This document shows, one piece after another, positions 1 through 13,100 of a DNA stretch of 64,000 nucleotides (position 1 is the first letter of the stretch; every line of letters starts with the position of its first letter). The translations under genes and the position numbers were made by a program. Source of the stretch: Daucus carota subsp. sativus (lineage: Eukaryota > Streptophyta > Magnoliopsida > Apiales > Apiaceae); the NCBI RefSeq assembly GCF_001625215.2, contig NC_030387.2, forward strand, positions 32,821,606 to 32,885,605, read 5' to 3'. The notes under the pieces are model-generated. The model did not search any database and was not told the DNA's origin. It was given only the letters and a program-made list of their open reading frames with translations.

Positions 1-401
1 TGTTCGTGATAGTTCCATGAGAAGCGTGTGAGGATTCTACATGTTTTCTCCAGCACATTCAGAGTTGCATTTATATTCACCTAATAACATACTGATGTGA
101 GAAATGTAACCTGACATATATAAATTTCTGGAAACATTTCAGTCATTGCTTTCATAGTTGTTTCTGAAGTAGAATGTTTGGTTCAAACGTCGCTAGATTC
201 TATATTGACAAACCTGATATAAAATGCTGGGGAAATTTGCAAAACAGGACATTGATATTAATGAATTTGCAAGCAACAGCTCAAGGCATTCTTCCTAATA
301 TAAAATTGCAGCAGTTATAATATTCAAGGCTATCTAGTTCAGTGGACTATCATAATTTTGTCAGAGTACCAAAAAAAACTGTTAAATTGGCTGAAAATTG
401 A
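1..401. other. intergenic, no feature seen
   Basis: AT-rich sequence at the window edge. No reading frame, RNA gene or repeat boundary could be supported. Confidence 0.4.
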
Positions 402-712
402 TACTACCTCCGCCTTCCATCTCACCCAATTCTTTTTGTTTTTGGTCACGAATTCTTCACTCAATTCTTTATATCAGGTTGAGCACAAAATTATGAAAAA
501 TGTATAAAGTGATGTGAAAGAATAAGAAAAGTTTGTAAACTAGTTTTACCCATTAAAGTTTAATTAAATAGATGGGAAAAGTAAATGAAGAAGGTAGGAG
601 ATAGTAGTTTTTATATTATTAAAGTTTACTATTTTGAAAACCTATTGAAATGTAAAGAGAGACATCCAAAAAAAAAAGCATTAAAAAAATGAATGGGACA
701 GAGAAAGTACTA
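402..712. mobile_element. Stowaway-like MITE
   Basis: A roughly 307-bp non-coding element. The left end reads CTACCTCCGCCTTCC. The reverse complement of the right end reads GTACTTTCTCTGTCCC. Both resemble the CTCCCTCCGTCCC terminus of plant Stowaway (Tc1/mariner) MITEs. TA dinucleotides flank it at 402-403 and 711-712, the target-site duplication of this superfamily. The ends match imperfectly, so it looks old. It lies about 440 bp downstream of the SCC2 stop codon and may fall in its 3' flank. Confidence 0.6.
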
Positions 713-1148
713 TCATATTCATATCATGATCGAGAAATAATAATATACATGATCATATCATCATATTAATAAAAAAATAGGATGACTACCCTTTTACAAA
801 TTCACAACATACATCACTCACTACTTGCAAGAGGGGGCAAAATATTTACCTCAATTTGATGGGTCAAAAGCTTACAATAAAGGCTAACCTCATACTGCTT
901 GCAATGGCAACATATACGTTATGCCATATGTGATACAGAAATGGAAGTGCAGCTTCATTCTTAGCCAAAATAGCCCCTCAAAAGTTTCCCCTAACCAGAG
1001 CTTTCTGGGACCTGACTGTCAATATGTGCTTTCGTTTCTCTCTAAATACTATATGTATCATCCCTTCCTATTCTGTTATGTTAACCTTTCTTCCCTACTC
1101 ATCCTATATAATGCACAACTGTTAACTGTAAGCTATGTGTATCTAGAA
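713..1148. other. 3' flank / probable 3' UTR of SCC2
   Basis: Sequence between the SCC2 stop codon and the Stowaway-like MITE. It probably contains the SCC2 3' UTR, but I could not place the polyadenylation site. Confidence 0.4.
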
Positions 1149-4100
1149 CTACAATCGCTGCCTAGTTCTGACGCTACTTCCTCGTCTCCCATTGTTTACC
1201 CTCCGACCTCCACTTTCCCATTCTTCATCAGATTCAGCTTCTTCATCATTCTGGCCTATCATACGATTAGATTTTCCAGCTTTTCTGGGTGTAGGACGCT
1301 TCCTTTTGATATTGGCCGTGTAGGTCGAGTAGTCAACAGTGTCTTCTCTCAGGGCATTTTTGAATTCCTGAAATCAATTAATGAACCCATGAAGCATGAT
1401 CAGGCACATTTTCAAATTATTATAAGCCCAAAGAATGTGGTGATTACTGAATGAAGAGGTGCAAGTGTAACTTTTTAAACAACTTGTTGCACCCTGGTAC
1501 ACATACAAGTGACTGATTCTGACTAGCAAGGATTCAACAGTCAACTTGGTGATGTATTTGTGTGCTTCCAGTTGTGCAGGCTAAAGCTAAGAAAGCATTG
1601 CTTTCATTCTTTATTTTTTAGTCTAATTCTATAAGATATGTGGATAAAATACTGAAACCAAACATCTCGTACTACATGTGAACATAGTGAAATTTTAACC
1701 TTGGTCTCAAACAACTCAACAAATGAAGGGAACTAGGGAAGTATATAAGCTAGGACTTTTTTTACTATTGTTAAACTTTAAACATAATCTCCAAGTAATA
1801 AAAAATGCAAGAATAACAGACCCCAACTTGCACTAAACCCTTTAAGTAATGGAGAAAGTGTCGAGACAATTCTAAGGTTTCCTACACATCAGTGTCCACA
1901 AGCCAAACACAGAACATTACTAGATAAATTAAATCAGTCAAATTACCCGATCAAAAAAAAATCCCAGATATTGACCAAGCATGCAAGAAGCGACATAAGT
2001 GGCTTAATAGACCTTTCGAGTAGACATGGTCCGTGTTCATACACGGAAAACTCAATTATGCTGTGAATACCAGGTGACTGATAAATTTGAAGGTGGCTTA
2101 AGAACGGTACAGTGTAAGGATTTACCAACATGTGTTAACTGAATGTAAACATAGTGTGAGGAGCCATTGGCAATTAAAAATCATATCAACAGAGTGAAAT
2201 AAAGATTTTCAAATCAAGGCCTTCTCACCTGATATCTTTGCAACAAATCATTATACGTGCTTGGGAGATCAAGACGTGTTTCACTGATGTTGAAGGGAAT
2301 ATTTTGCCGCGAGAGAACATCCCCTGACTTCTGAGATTCATTTGGAGAAAATGCCTGGCCAGAAAACCAAACTCAAGATGGTATACGCATGTATAACGTA
2401 CTAAATGAAGTTTATATAAGTCAGCACTTTTAATTTATTCAAAAGAGTAGATACCACAATTCGTACACAATACTTGCCCACCATACAATTCATACAAAAT
2501 GGATCTCAGAAGTTGTGAAAGAAGTGGTACCTGACATCGAGCATCATCAAGACTAAAAACAACTTTTAAGTGCCTTTTTAGCCTCATAAGTAGTTGCAAT
2601 GCAGAAGCTGCAAGACAGTACTCCTACATAACCCAAAAGTGTTCACACATCAAATTGAGTATTAGTAAGACTAAAAAACTAAGATCTAAAGTTCATTAGG
2701 AGTGCGACAAATTATTTACACAGATAGGATACTTCTGAGGACGAGAGGACAATTAAGACGGTGAAGGAATGAGTGAATTAGCAAACTTGGGTTATTAAAC
2801 CAATAGCTATTATGATGCTATATTGGAAGCTAAAGATATTCAACAAGAACCCAGAGTATACTCGTGCATTAAATATATGCAAGGGACCGTCAGCTCATCC
2901 AAGAAAAATATCAAATATAAGCTTTTCAGATTTGTGAAAAAAATTATATATCGTGAAAGCAAACCTGAAGTTTCCGTAAAACATCTTCAGAAGTTCCAAA
3001 GGCTTCATGCAAGCTCACAGAATGCAAATTTGATTCCCTGGGTGCTGAATGACTAGAAACCAGAAAATCAGCATCAGCATTCTCTGATAATGTCCCATTC
3101 AAATCATAAGATACTGAATTAGCAGAAACCGCTTGAGCAGATGGTTTTGGCAAAATATTCCCGTTTCCAGCAACAAAATTCTGACTACTTTGCAATAGAT
3201 GCAACAAAGCTTTCATATTTGCCTCCAACGTTCCAGCTCTAACTTGTAATACTCGATTAATAGCATACACTAAATAAAGAGGTTCATCTAGCAAAGAGAA
3301 AGGAAGTAAAGCAAGGATTTCTGTGCAGTACCTGACCAAAAGCAAATTATATCAATGTCAGTGTAACTAAAGCCTGCACAGAAATGCAACATAGTCAAAT
3401 GATGGTACAACTCACATTAAGAATGGAATCACTGAACTACTGCAGGCAAGATTGTCAAACTTGCGAATAACTGATGACATAAACTTGTTCCTTGAAACAC
3501 GATTACCACGAATGAGCTTGTAGATTCGAGAAACCCCCAATTTTGCATAGGCCACAGAACTGGCATCTGATTTGCCCTTTACATTACCAAGTGATTTTGA
3601 TTGAAGCTTAGCATTAAATTTCTCAGGGTTACTTTGATTCATGGATTGTATGAATATAAATGACATCTGAAGACCATCCCCAAGTCGACTTTCAAAGAAA
3701 GCAGGATACCTGACAAGATAATTCCACCAGTGAGCATAACATACGGTATAGTGAAAAATTAAAAGATGATACGTCTATTCAACGAGAGTACTTCTCATTC
3801 ATATTCATCAGTAAATGATGCGCCAGCTTCGAGTTAACCTCCTGAGGGTCTGTTTCCAGCGCTATAAGGTATGGTACACAAGTGATTGGATGAACCAGAC
3901 CTTGCCGCAGCACAGCTTCCACAATCTGTTACCATAAAACCAGAATATATTTAACTGAAAAGGAATAGTTTAGTCAGAGAAAGGTGCATTGCCATTATAA
4001 ATCATCCACTCTGTGCCTCTGAGGGAAAGTTATCCGACAAGGTTCTTGGAGCAATGAACCTTGTTTTTGTAGTAGGTCAGTACTAAACATCTGACTGTTT

Positions 4101-7100
4101 AAACAATGGTAAACCAGGATTTGAAATTTAGAACTTCACCTTTCAGCAGGCCAATGCTTAATCAAAACTGGATACAGTACAGCTGACAAGTAATTATGTT
4201 ATAGATCTATTGAGAACTATGACAGCACTGGGATTTGAAAGTCAAGAGTCTGAACTTTCAGGTCCGACTTGGGCATCCCAGGGGCAAAAAACTGCCAGCA
4301 TGGGATTCATGTTGGAAAAAATCAACATCTATCATTTTTTCAGGAATTTGCCTAATATCAGAAAAGGAGATTCACCTTAAGAGCAGATCTCCGTACTGGT
4401 TCAATCTCATCCAAACATCTACCTAAGATGCTATTCCAATACAGCTGAACAATCCCACCACATATGTTGGTATCACCTGCACCAGCAGCAACAGGCACAC
4501 TTTGACCACCCTCTACTGAATAAGCAACCTCCTTGTCATTGGAATTATCCTTCCCCATTTGACTTTCCGCATCAAGAAGATACTCATACAGATTCTGCAA
4601 TGATTGCAACTGGAGAAGAAAATTGTAAATGACATGCCTTCACCAACCCTTATCACATCATTAATATACAAATTTTTTGGGGCGGAGGGGGGCTGGATCT
4701 CCACATCAAGTAAAGCCTTATAGATGTAAGGAATAATACCCTTACCTTAAGACGATAATCTGTACTGGAAGACAATGTTGCCTCCAAAATCTTTCCCACA
4801 CCCTCCTCCAACATGAATTCAGGCCTGGCAACTAAAACATATCCTAATGCCTGCAAAGGTCGAAAAAGCACATAAACAAAAGATCATAACTACATCAGGA
4901 CTTAAATGAGGTCAAAATGAAGGCTTACTTGCAATGATCTAATTTTAAAAACAAAGTCTTCAGCCGTAAGATACTTCTTGAATAAGGTGACACTTTTTTC
5001 AACATCTAGATTTCTGTTGCTAGAGGTACTTAGCAAGGAGTTACCATAACGAATTAACAAACCCAGACAGAAAAGTGAGCGGCCCACTTGCTGAAACAAA
5101 AGGAAAAACAGATACAAGTTAGAACATGTCTAAACGTCCAGATCAAATGGAAAAAGAAAAGTGCTTATTACAAAAGGGGTAGAGAAAACATAGCAATGTC
5201 CAGGTCAAGGAAGAAGGGAAGTACTTACTATAAGAAAGAGTAAAGAAAACATAGCAAGAAGAGGTTTTCAAGGCAAAATCTTATTTGAACAATAATATAT
5301 GTGTTGAATTGGATCTCAGATAATCAAATACATATCTGCGTATCGCATCACAGCAAGGCACGTGGTTTTTTGAAAGGGAGAGGGTGTTGGTCAATGTCCT
5401 TATGAAAGAAGTAGTATTAAAGAAAGTAAAAATCAGTAATACGTTAGAAATTTAATAAGAAAGCACCAACCTGTTTATTGTCAAACCCTAATGCATCCAA
5501 TCTTTTGAAAAAAACACGAATTAGATATTCGACTACTCTTGCACCTTTACCTGCTACTTTACTCACTGTGCAAAGACACCTAGAGAATAAAAAAAGGGTT
5601 AGAGAAGTTAAACACCGAATCACATGATCTATGACAAGTGATTCTAAGAGAAAATTCTTTAACATATGATGTTCCTCAAATCTTAATGAGAACTTATCTA
5701 GCTTAAGGAAACCAAAAAACCCTCAAGTACCTACATTTTTTAAACAAGTATGCAAGTTATAAAAGTGTGGGGAAACCAAGGAAGGTGAATTACTTGATGC
5801 AAGCATGGACAACAGTTAAGAAAGAATGTCGCACAATCATCTGTTTCAAATCTTTCTCAAGCTCTTCAACAACAGCCTGAGGAATCTTTGGAGCCAAGGG
5901 TAAAACAGAATCAATGACAAACACTATGCTTTCCAATAGCTGTGCAACTTCTCGGCTATCAGCCTGAATACAAGCAAACTAAGCTGCGTAAGAGATTTTT
6001 AACATAGATTAAGTTGAAGTATACAATAGACAACTAACTTTACAACAAAAATTACAAAGATTCTTCTTAACAAAATAAAAATCAAATCTGTACATATCAT
6101 CACATTACTATAAAAAGGTAGTGACATCTCAGCACAAACAGCACTTTTCTAATGGATTCCCCGCAAAAATATAAGATCAAAAAAGTAATCGGAAACAAGT
6201 TAGTGATCTTGCACTGATTCATTGAGAGGAGATGCAAAAGGTGATGTTATCAGTTGACTAAAAGGTAAAAAACAATCTTATTTGGCATCTCCACTACCTT
6301 CGAATTGCAACTAATACTGCTCACCTCAGAAAAAAGGTATAAGATATCGAGTTTATTGTCCAGCCCACAAAAGTTGTCCCCAGATATCCAAAATAGTGTA
6401 AAACTCTACCATCTAATATTCATGTACTATTGTACTTAAAGAAACCTTTAAATGTACTAATTTAGTTATAGGTAATATTTCTTACCAACCAACTCCAATA
6501 TAATAGTTTGCACAACAAATATAAAATTTAACATATTCATTAAAACTTAAGAAAACAAAATATTAAAAATAAATTAGTATAACCTGAGTCTTCAAGTATG
6601 GCTCTAAAGTGACAACAAACTGCGAAGGATCAGAAGACGGTGCACATAGTGCAGGATCCACGACACAAAAGGCATGCAACAAAAGAACATAAGGAAGTGA
6701 GCTCAACTCCACTTCTACGCCTGTCATTTCTTCTACCTAAGAGAAAAGATATTAAACTCATTCAGAAACACAAATAAGAATAAAATAATGATCTAAGCTG
6801 TCTTGAACAGTGCACATTCAAGTAAAACTTATGTATACCTGAAGTATTCTCTCCAACAAACATTTACACATAAGCTCACAGCGCTTACGCACTGATGCAA
6901 GAGCAACGGGATTGATCCCGGCAGCTTTTGCCGATTGTGTTAGAAAGTCAAGGGCCAAGTTACGCTTAATGACTGTGACAAGAAGTTGATTGTCTTTCAT
7001 CCTTCGCTGCATCTCGACAATCTGCTCAGTCTTCTTAGCTACTTCTATTGGTACAGAACTACCATCTCCAAAAGACCGAGTCTGTGAACTTGCAGAATCG

Positions 7101-10100
7101 TCAAACCAGAACTCATAAAACGTCTTGCATACAAGATCCTGTAGACCAAAAAATTCAGATAAGATCTTTAAGAATAACACGCAGTATAAAAGAGCTAACT
7201 TAAGTAGTAGTCAGTACTTAAAGGCCAAAATGCTATTATGACAGTTAGTCAAGCTTCTATTACTCTTGGCACCATAATTTTTTGTTTTGAGCTCTAAAAC
7301 CTCAACGAATCTAAGATCGTGCAATCAACCCTTCTACTGCCTTACTAAACGGAACTCCAGCACTCTAACACCTTGTGACTTTTATGTGATCTTATTGCAG
7401 ACCATACACATGGCATCAAATACTTTTGGCTTATAAGGTTTGATTTTGACTGTAAATTGCAAATCACATAAAATTTTGTAGTTTTGGCCAATTTGGCCAG
7501 AAAAGAGAGAATTTCATTTAAAGATACGGTCTTATGATTAAAATACGTGGAATCACGGAGATCTGAGTAGTGAGTACAATGTGCTAAGTTTGGGGTTAAA
7601 AGGTTATTCCAGAATTATTATTATATATAAGACCCAGATTAGCAGCATGGACTGATGGACATATTTCTGGTATTATCTATCACTAAAACACAAAACCTAA
7701 CAAAGAATTGCGAGAGTAAAGTGCGGACTATATGATAGATAATCAAATTATTTGGTCCAGAACTACCTGAATACTGGATTCTTCATCACAAATACGGGAA
7801 ATAATTACAATGCAAGCATTAGTGAATTCTGAGAAATTTGGATTTGCAGTGCACATATCCCTTATAATTTTGATAGCTCGTTTCCGCACGCTTACTCCAG
7901 TATCTTTTATTCTCTCAGCAACCTTCTCAAAATACTAAAAAAACACAAGCAGGGAGGGCAAACAGAATTATTATAATGAAACCCAGCATTTTAGGGTGAT
8001 ACAATCCAAATAAATACCTTTGAACCAACATCAGGATGTGAAGTAATATAGCGACCAACAAGTTCAAGAGATACTTCTCTAACAGATATAGACGAATCAC
8101 AGAACCTTCCTTCAACAGCCGATTGGACATGTTGATCACGCAAAACTTCTGGATCAGCTTCAACAATAATACTAACCTGCTCTCATGAAACAAGGCAAAA
8201 ATGAAGCCAAATACTTCCAATTTCTTGCAAAAAGTAAGTGATAATATAATATGGGTGTGTAATGCTTTTAGGCACTGGAAAGTTGGGTACGCTATACTTA
8301 CTGCTCTTAATGCCTTGGCACGGATAACAGGAGAGTTCTCCCTTAAACTTGCCTGAAATCAGGTACACAGCACATATTACCAGGAATATTACGTACTGAC
8401 AATAAAGATGCAACAGAAAATAAACTGACCAGAAGCATTTGAAGGATTTTATCAAATCCTCTGGAGAAAGAATTGTTTTGACCCATGGCTAAAGTTATCT
8501 TTTTAATTGAACTCCTTTTCAAAATAGAAGAAACGGTCTTCGAGTCGCGTACAAGTGCTCTTGATTTAAGCCGAGCAAGAAAAAAGAGTAACTTCTGTTG
8601 GCAACTCAGATCATCTTTGTACCACGAGCAAAGATAAAACCTGCACATAATAAGCAGCATGGTCAGAAAAATAGCCAATAGGACTCGAATCCTGGAGATT
8701 TTTGTTTTAATAAAACATTGATTGCTTGGATGGTATGAAAAAAACAGGTCTTGAGATGAGAATAATATGGGAAAATAGTAAGGTCCATTAGAAATGCACA
8801 CCATCGGGTAACGAGATGCATATCAACAGAAGAACCAGCATCCTCAAGATAATTCAGAAGCATCTGCTGAATTATCTCCATCTTTGTAGTGGTCTCAGAA
8901 GCTTCAGAAGAACTAGACTCCTTTTTGCCATCATTCTTGCACTGTGATTTACAGTATGATTGTAACGCAAGAAGTTGCTTATTGCAAGCACAAAACTGAC
9001 AGTCCCAGCTGCGGATAGAAATTTCATCTTCTCTTATTCCCATGCACTCAACATGAAATAATCTTTGACAACCTTGGCATAAAACCATAGAATTTGCATT
9101 CTTTGCACCCAAGCAAACAGAACATGCATCTTTCGGATAGCTCCGACTTGCATCATCATTCATAAACTCTTTCAGGATCCAAAAGGTTTCCCTCCTACAT
9201 AGCACAGCATCCTGTTTTAACCTGGCAGCAACTGTACCAAGGAGTTCAATCGTCATCGAACGAGCAGCAATATCCTTGGATTTCAAACCAGCATTCTGAA
9301 GTAGTAGGACACAGAGCACCTGCAAGCAACTATCTCTTGGTAAAACTAGAGAATAATGTCATACATTAACAAGCAAATTAACCAGACACTTGATACCTCC
9401 AGAATAACAGCTGCAGCAGGATACTCAGGCAAATTCAATGTCGTCAATAAATCAGCCACAAGATTATCCATCATGTTCTTCAGCTCTGCTGCATCATGAC
9501 TCTTTGTACTTGTAAATCTCTGAAGAACTCGAGTCCAGAAAACACAACATGTCTCTGTGACTGCCTCATGGCACTTGCTAGGGTAAGCGGCATCAATTGA
9601 AGGCTCGAGAAGGAACGCAGTGCCATCAGACTCCCTTAAAGCATCAGGAAGGTTGGCACTACAATGAACCAACTGAAGCAATAGAGCAGTTACCATTTGA
9701 ATCTGCTTCTGCTCATCATCAGGTAGATGATAATGTCTTGGTGGTCGCTTTGTCATTGGCAACTTTAATAGCAAGAGCACCAACTCATCAATCAGATAAG
9801 TTCGATGTTGTTTGTATGAATAGAATATCTACAAAAATATAACGAGGATAGCAATTTAGAAGAAAAGAGACCTTAACAAAAAAGGTACACATTTAAAAAC
9901 ATGAGTAAAACATATCCACACCCCACAAATTAAACTGAGTGCTTTCAGCTGCAGCAATTGGATATTTTCCACCAATAACGTTGAGAAGCTTGTCTTTGCC
10001 AATTGAAAAATGCAACTATCTGAAAGGCGCTCTATAGACAACAAGTCTTTCAGAAGACCGAGAATAATGCACAGTTTCTGATCTATATTATTCACAACGG

Positions 10101-13100
10101 CAGAAACTCTAAATGAAAAAAAAAAAAAAATTCAGATTTATAATAAAACTAAAAATTTATAAAGATAATTACAGACTATGCATATCTATATGTACACCTG
10201 TTCACAGCTGGTTTCCTCACTTTTACACCCTTCGAGGTACGCCTTCTCTTACTCGCAGAACCAAAATCAAAACCATCTTCAACATCATCTATTTATGCAA
10301 AACGATAGAAATCATACTTAACACAAAAGTATCAAGCACTATCTATGACTACTATGACAACAATGCCCAATATTGGTAATAATCACTCTAGTAACAATAC
10401 TAATTGAGCCCTGAAACTAGGTTTCCATGCCTCATCTATAGAAAGAGGAAAAGAAGAAGTGCAGACTGTATATTAACGCATTTTTAAGTTCATTCATAGA
10501 AAGCACAGGAAGCAATTGTCAACAAACTAGTTGGAAAACTAACCTTCAAAGTTCCCATTTTCACTTGGTCTGTGCAGCGCACGGTAAGCTGGATCACATG
10601 CTGACATGATATCCATCATTTGATACTTGGAAAACTCCAGTATTCGTTCTATCATCTAGAAAGTCAAACTTTTTAGAACCCAACAGAATATCATCAAATA
10701 TAATGTATCAAGATTCCGCTAAAACATTCGCTCACAACCACAAGTAAAGGCACCAGTTTCAGATTACTACAAACTGCAATATATTAGCACAGATGTGTAC
10801 CTCTTCATTATAGAGCTTCTTCGGCATGCCACTATTAGCCATTACCAGTAGAGCAGCGTGAATGGACTCTAGAGCAACAGATACTGATGATAGAACATCT
10901 GAATCTGCCTGAAATGTAACATTTAATAGTCAAAAAGAGAACAGTACGATGCACTATAACATACTAGAACAATAGGGTCAATCTACTCAAAATCTCTTTA
11001 ACTTTAAGCAACTTAATGCTCAAGCACAAGAAGGATACTGACTACAAAATAGCAGGGTTCGAATCAGTAGCTTGTTGACAATAAAAGATGAATTAACAAC
11101 ATATTAATTTTCATCAGTGACAATATCTAACACACAAATTTAACAATTGCAAGCATGTGCATCTAATGTAAATAGTTTACCACGGTTGGAATAAATACAG
11201 ATAATCAGCTAGGGGAAGTGAAGAATTAAAATCATATTGAAAATATAGCAGATGAACACCAGTTAAGTTGGAAGAAAACAATATTCTCACTATCTGAACT
11301 AAACTGCAGGAGATTCATATAGGAAATTACAACTATTATAAAATATTTTAAATCTAGAACCTTAGAACATCCCCCTAGGCTTGTACAAAAACTCATATTT
11401 TTACAATATAGTTTTAGCATTGTGCATCTGAGGCATGTGAATTGCCTAGCACATTGAGAATTATAAGATCAACATACGGGAAGTGAACAAAAGAATTTAT
11501 GTTGATCTTTCCACTACAGGCTTGCAGGAACTTTGATACCGGACTCGGGTTAAGTTTATGCATGGATACACAAGAGTCAGAACTGGCAAATTTTAAGAAT
11601 GTGTGTGTGTGTGTGTGTGTCGGCCTGATGTAAGTGTACATTTTGTCCATACCCACGTCGGAGCGCCTGCCACAAAATTTGAGGCAAAATACAGTCGAGA
11701 TAACATAGAGCTAGGTTTTCCTAAATAAATGCCTAGGGAAAGTATAGTAGCTGAACTTAAAAAAGTTTCCCGCACATAATCCACTTAACTGCTAGATCTT
11801 TTTTCTACAAAAATCCACTAAAAATAACAAAACTCTTATATCTTCATGCAACTTTCTAGTCTTGTAACAAGAACCAGTTCATTAAACCCTTATAAGGAAG
11901 CCACTTATTAAATACAATTGTAAAATCAAATCATATCTAATTAACTGTAAAAGAAAGAATCGGAACTAGTTACAACAAGTATACAAGTATATAACACATT
12001 AAAAGTATATTGACATTAACAAGTAGAACAATTTAAACCTATTACAAGGATGGAAAAAAAAATATGTACAAGGAGAATGTTTTTCTAATAAATAGATGGT
12101 GAAACGGCTGATCAAGAAGTACCACGAATGTTTTACTAATAAACTATAAGATGAAAGCTTTTCAGTCTGTTTAAGAGATAAACTAATTAATGAGAAGGGT
12201 TTGGCGGTTTGCGGGTAAATAGTTAACTATTTATGAAAGACGAAAGGCCCTTTTAAAAGTACAACAGGTACAATCCATTTTCGGCTACTAATAACATTTA
12301 TAATAATTATTATATATTTCAATAATATTATACCATCACAAGTTTTTATATAGTAATTCTACATTGTACTTTATTATATTATTAGCAATAAATGTCTTGA
12401 TATAACGATGATATCTTCTATAAATATATTTAATTATTCTGGTAAAATGTTAATAAAATAATTTATTTTTATTAAAAAATTAACAACAGACTTTGTTTCA
12501 CACAAGTTACCCGTTTCTACTAATAAAGAGAGGGAGCATTCACTGCTTTATTAAGAAAGTATCAATATGAAAAAATATATACCTCAATCTGTTTAAGCCT
12601 AAAGGGCTTGGAAACCTGAATGTACCACATGTGAAATGTGCATAATTATTTAAAATCACGAGAGATAGAGAAATAAAGGAATCACACAAGTATCGGTTAC
12701 AACAAAAAAGGAAAAATACATATAGATGACAACATTAGACAAACATGTTTGTTATATCATACATATATTCATCCACCAAAGGGTGAGTATGGAGGTCTTC
12801 CCTCTGCCAGAAAGGGAGAAATTTCAACAGAGATGTAAGATGTGAAACTTATTTAATATAATTTTGCCTGTATGGAACTGGGTAGCCAATGGATAATACG
12901 AGAATGCATTGGAAGCTTATGCAACTACAGATGGAACGTTCAACTCAAAGTACTTCAAGTAGCAAACGAGAAGGTCGAATTTAACTTCGTGTTGTTTATA
13001 TAATAGCAGGAACAGAGACAGACCAAAAAGTATGAAGTCATAGGACTCTCAGTTTGAATCTTTCTACTCAAATGGGCAAAAAGATTACAAAATAAAAGGG

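Noticed and set aside
921..1454. 177-aa open frame on the plus strand
   Set aside because: It is the antisense shadow of the last SCC2 exon (1367-1149); its peptide has no domain features.
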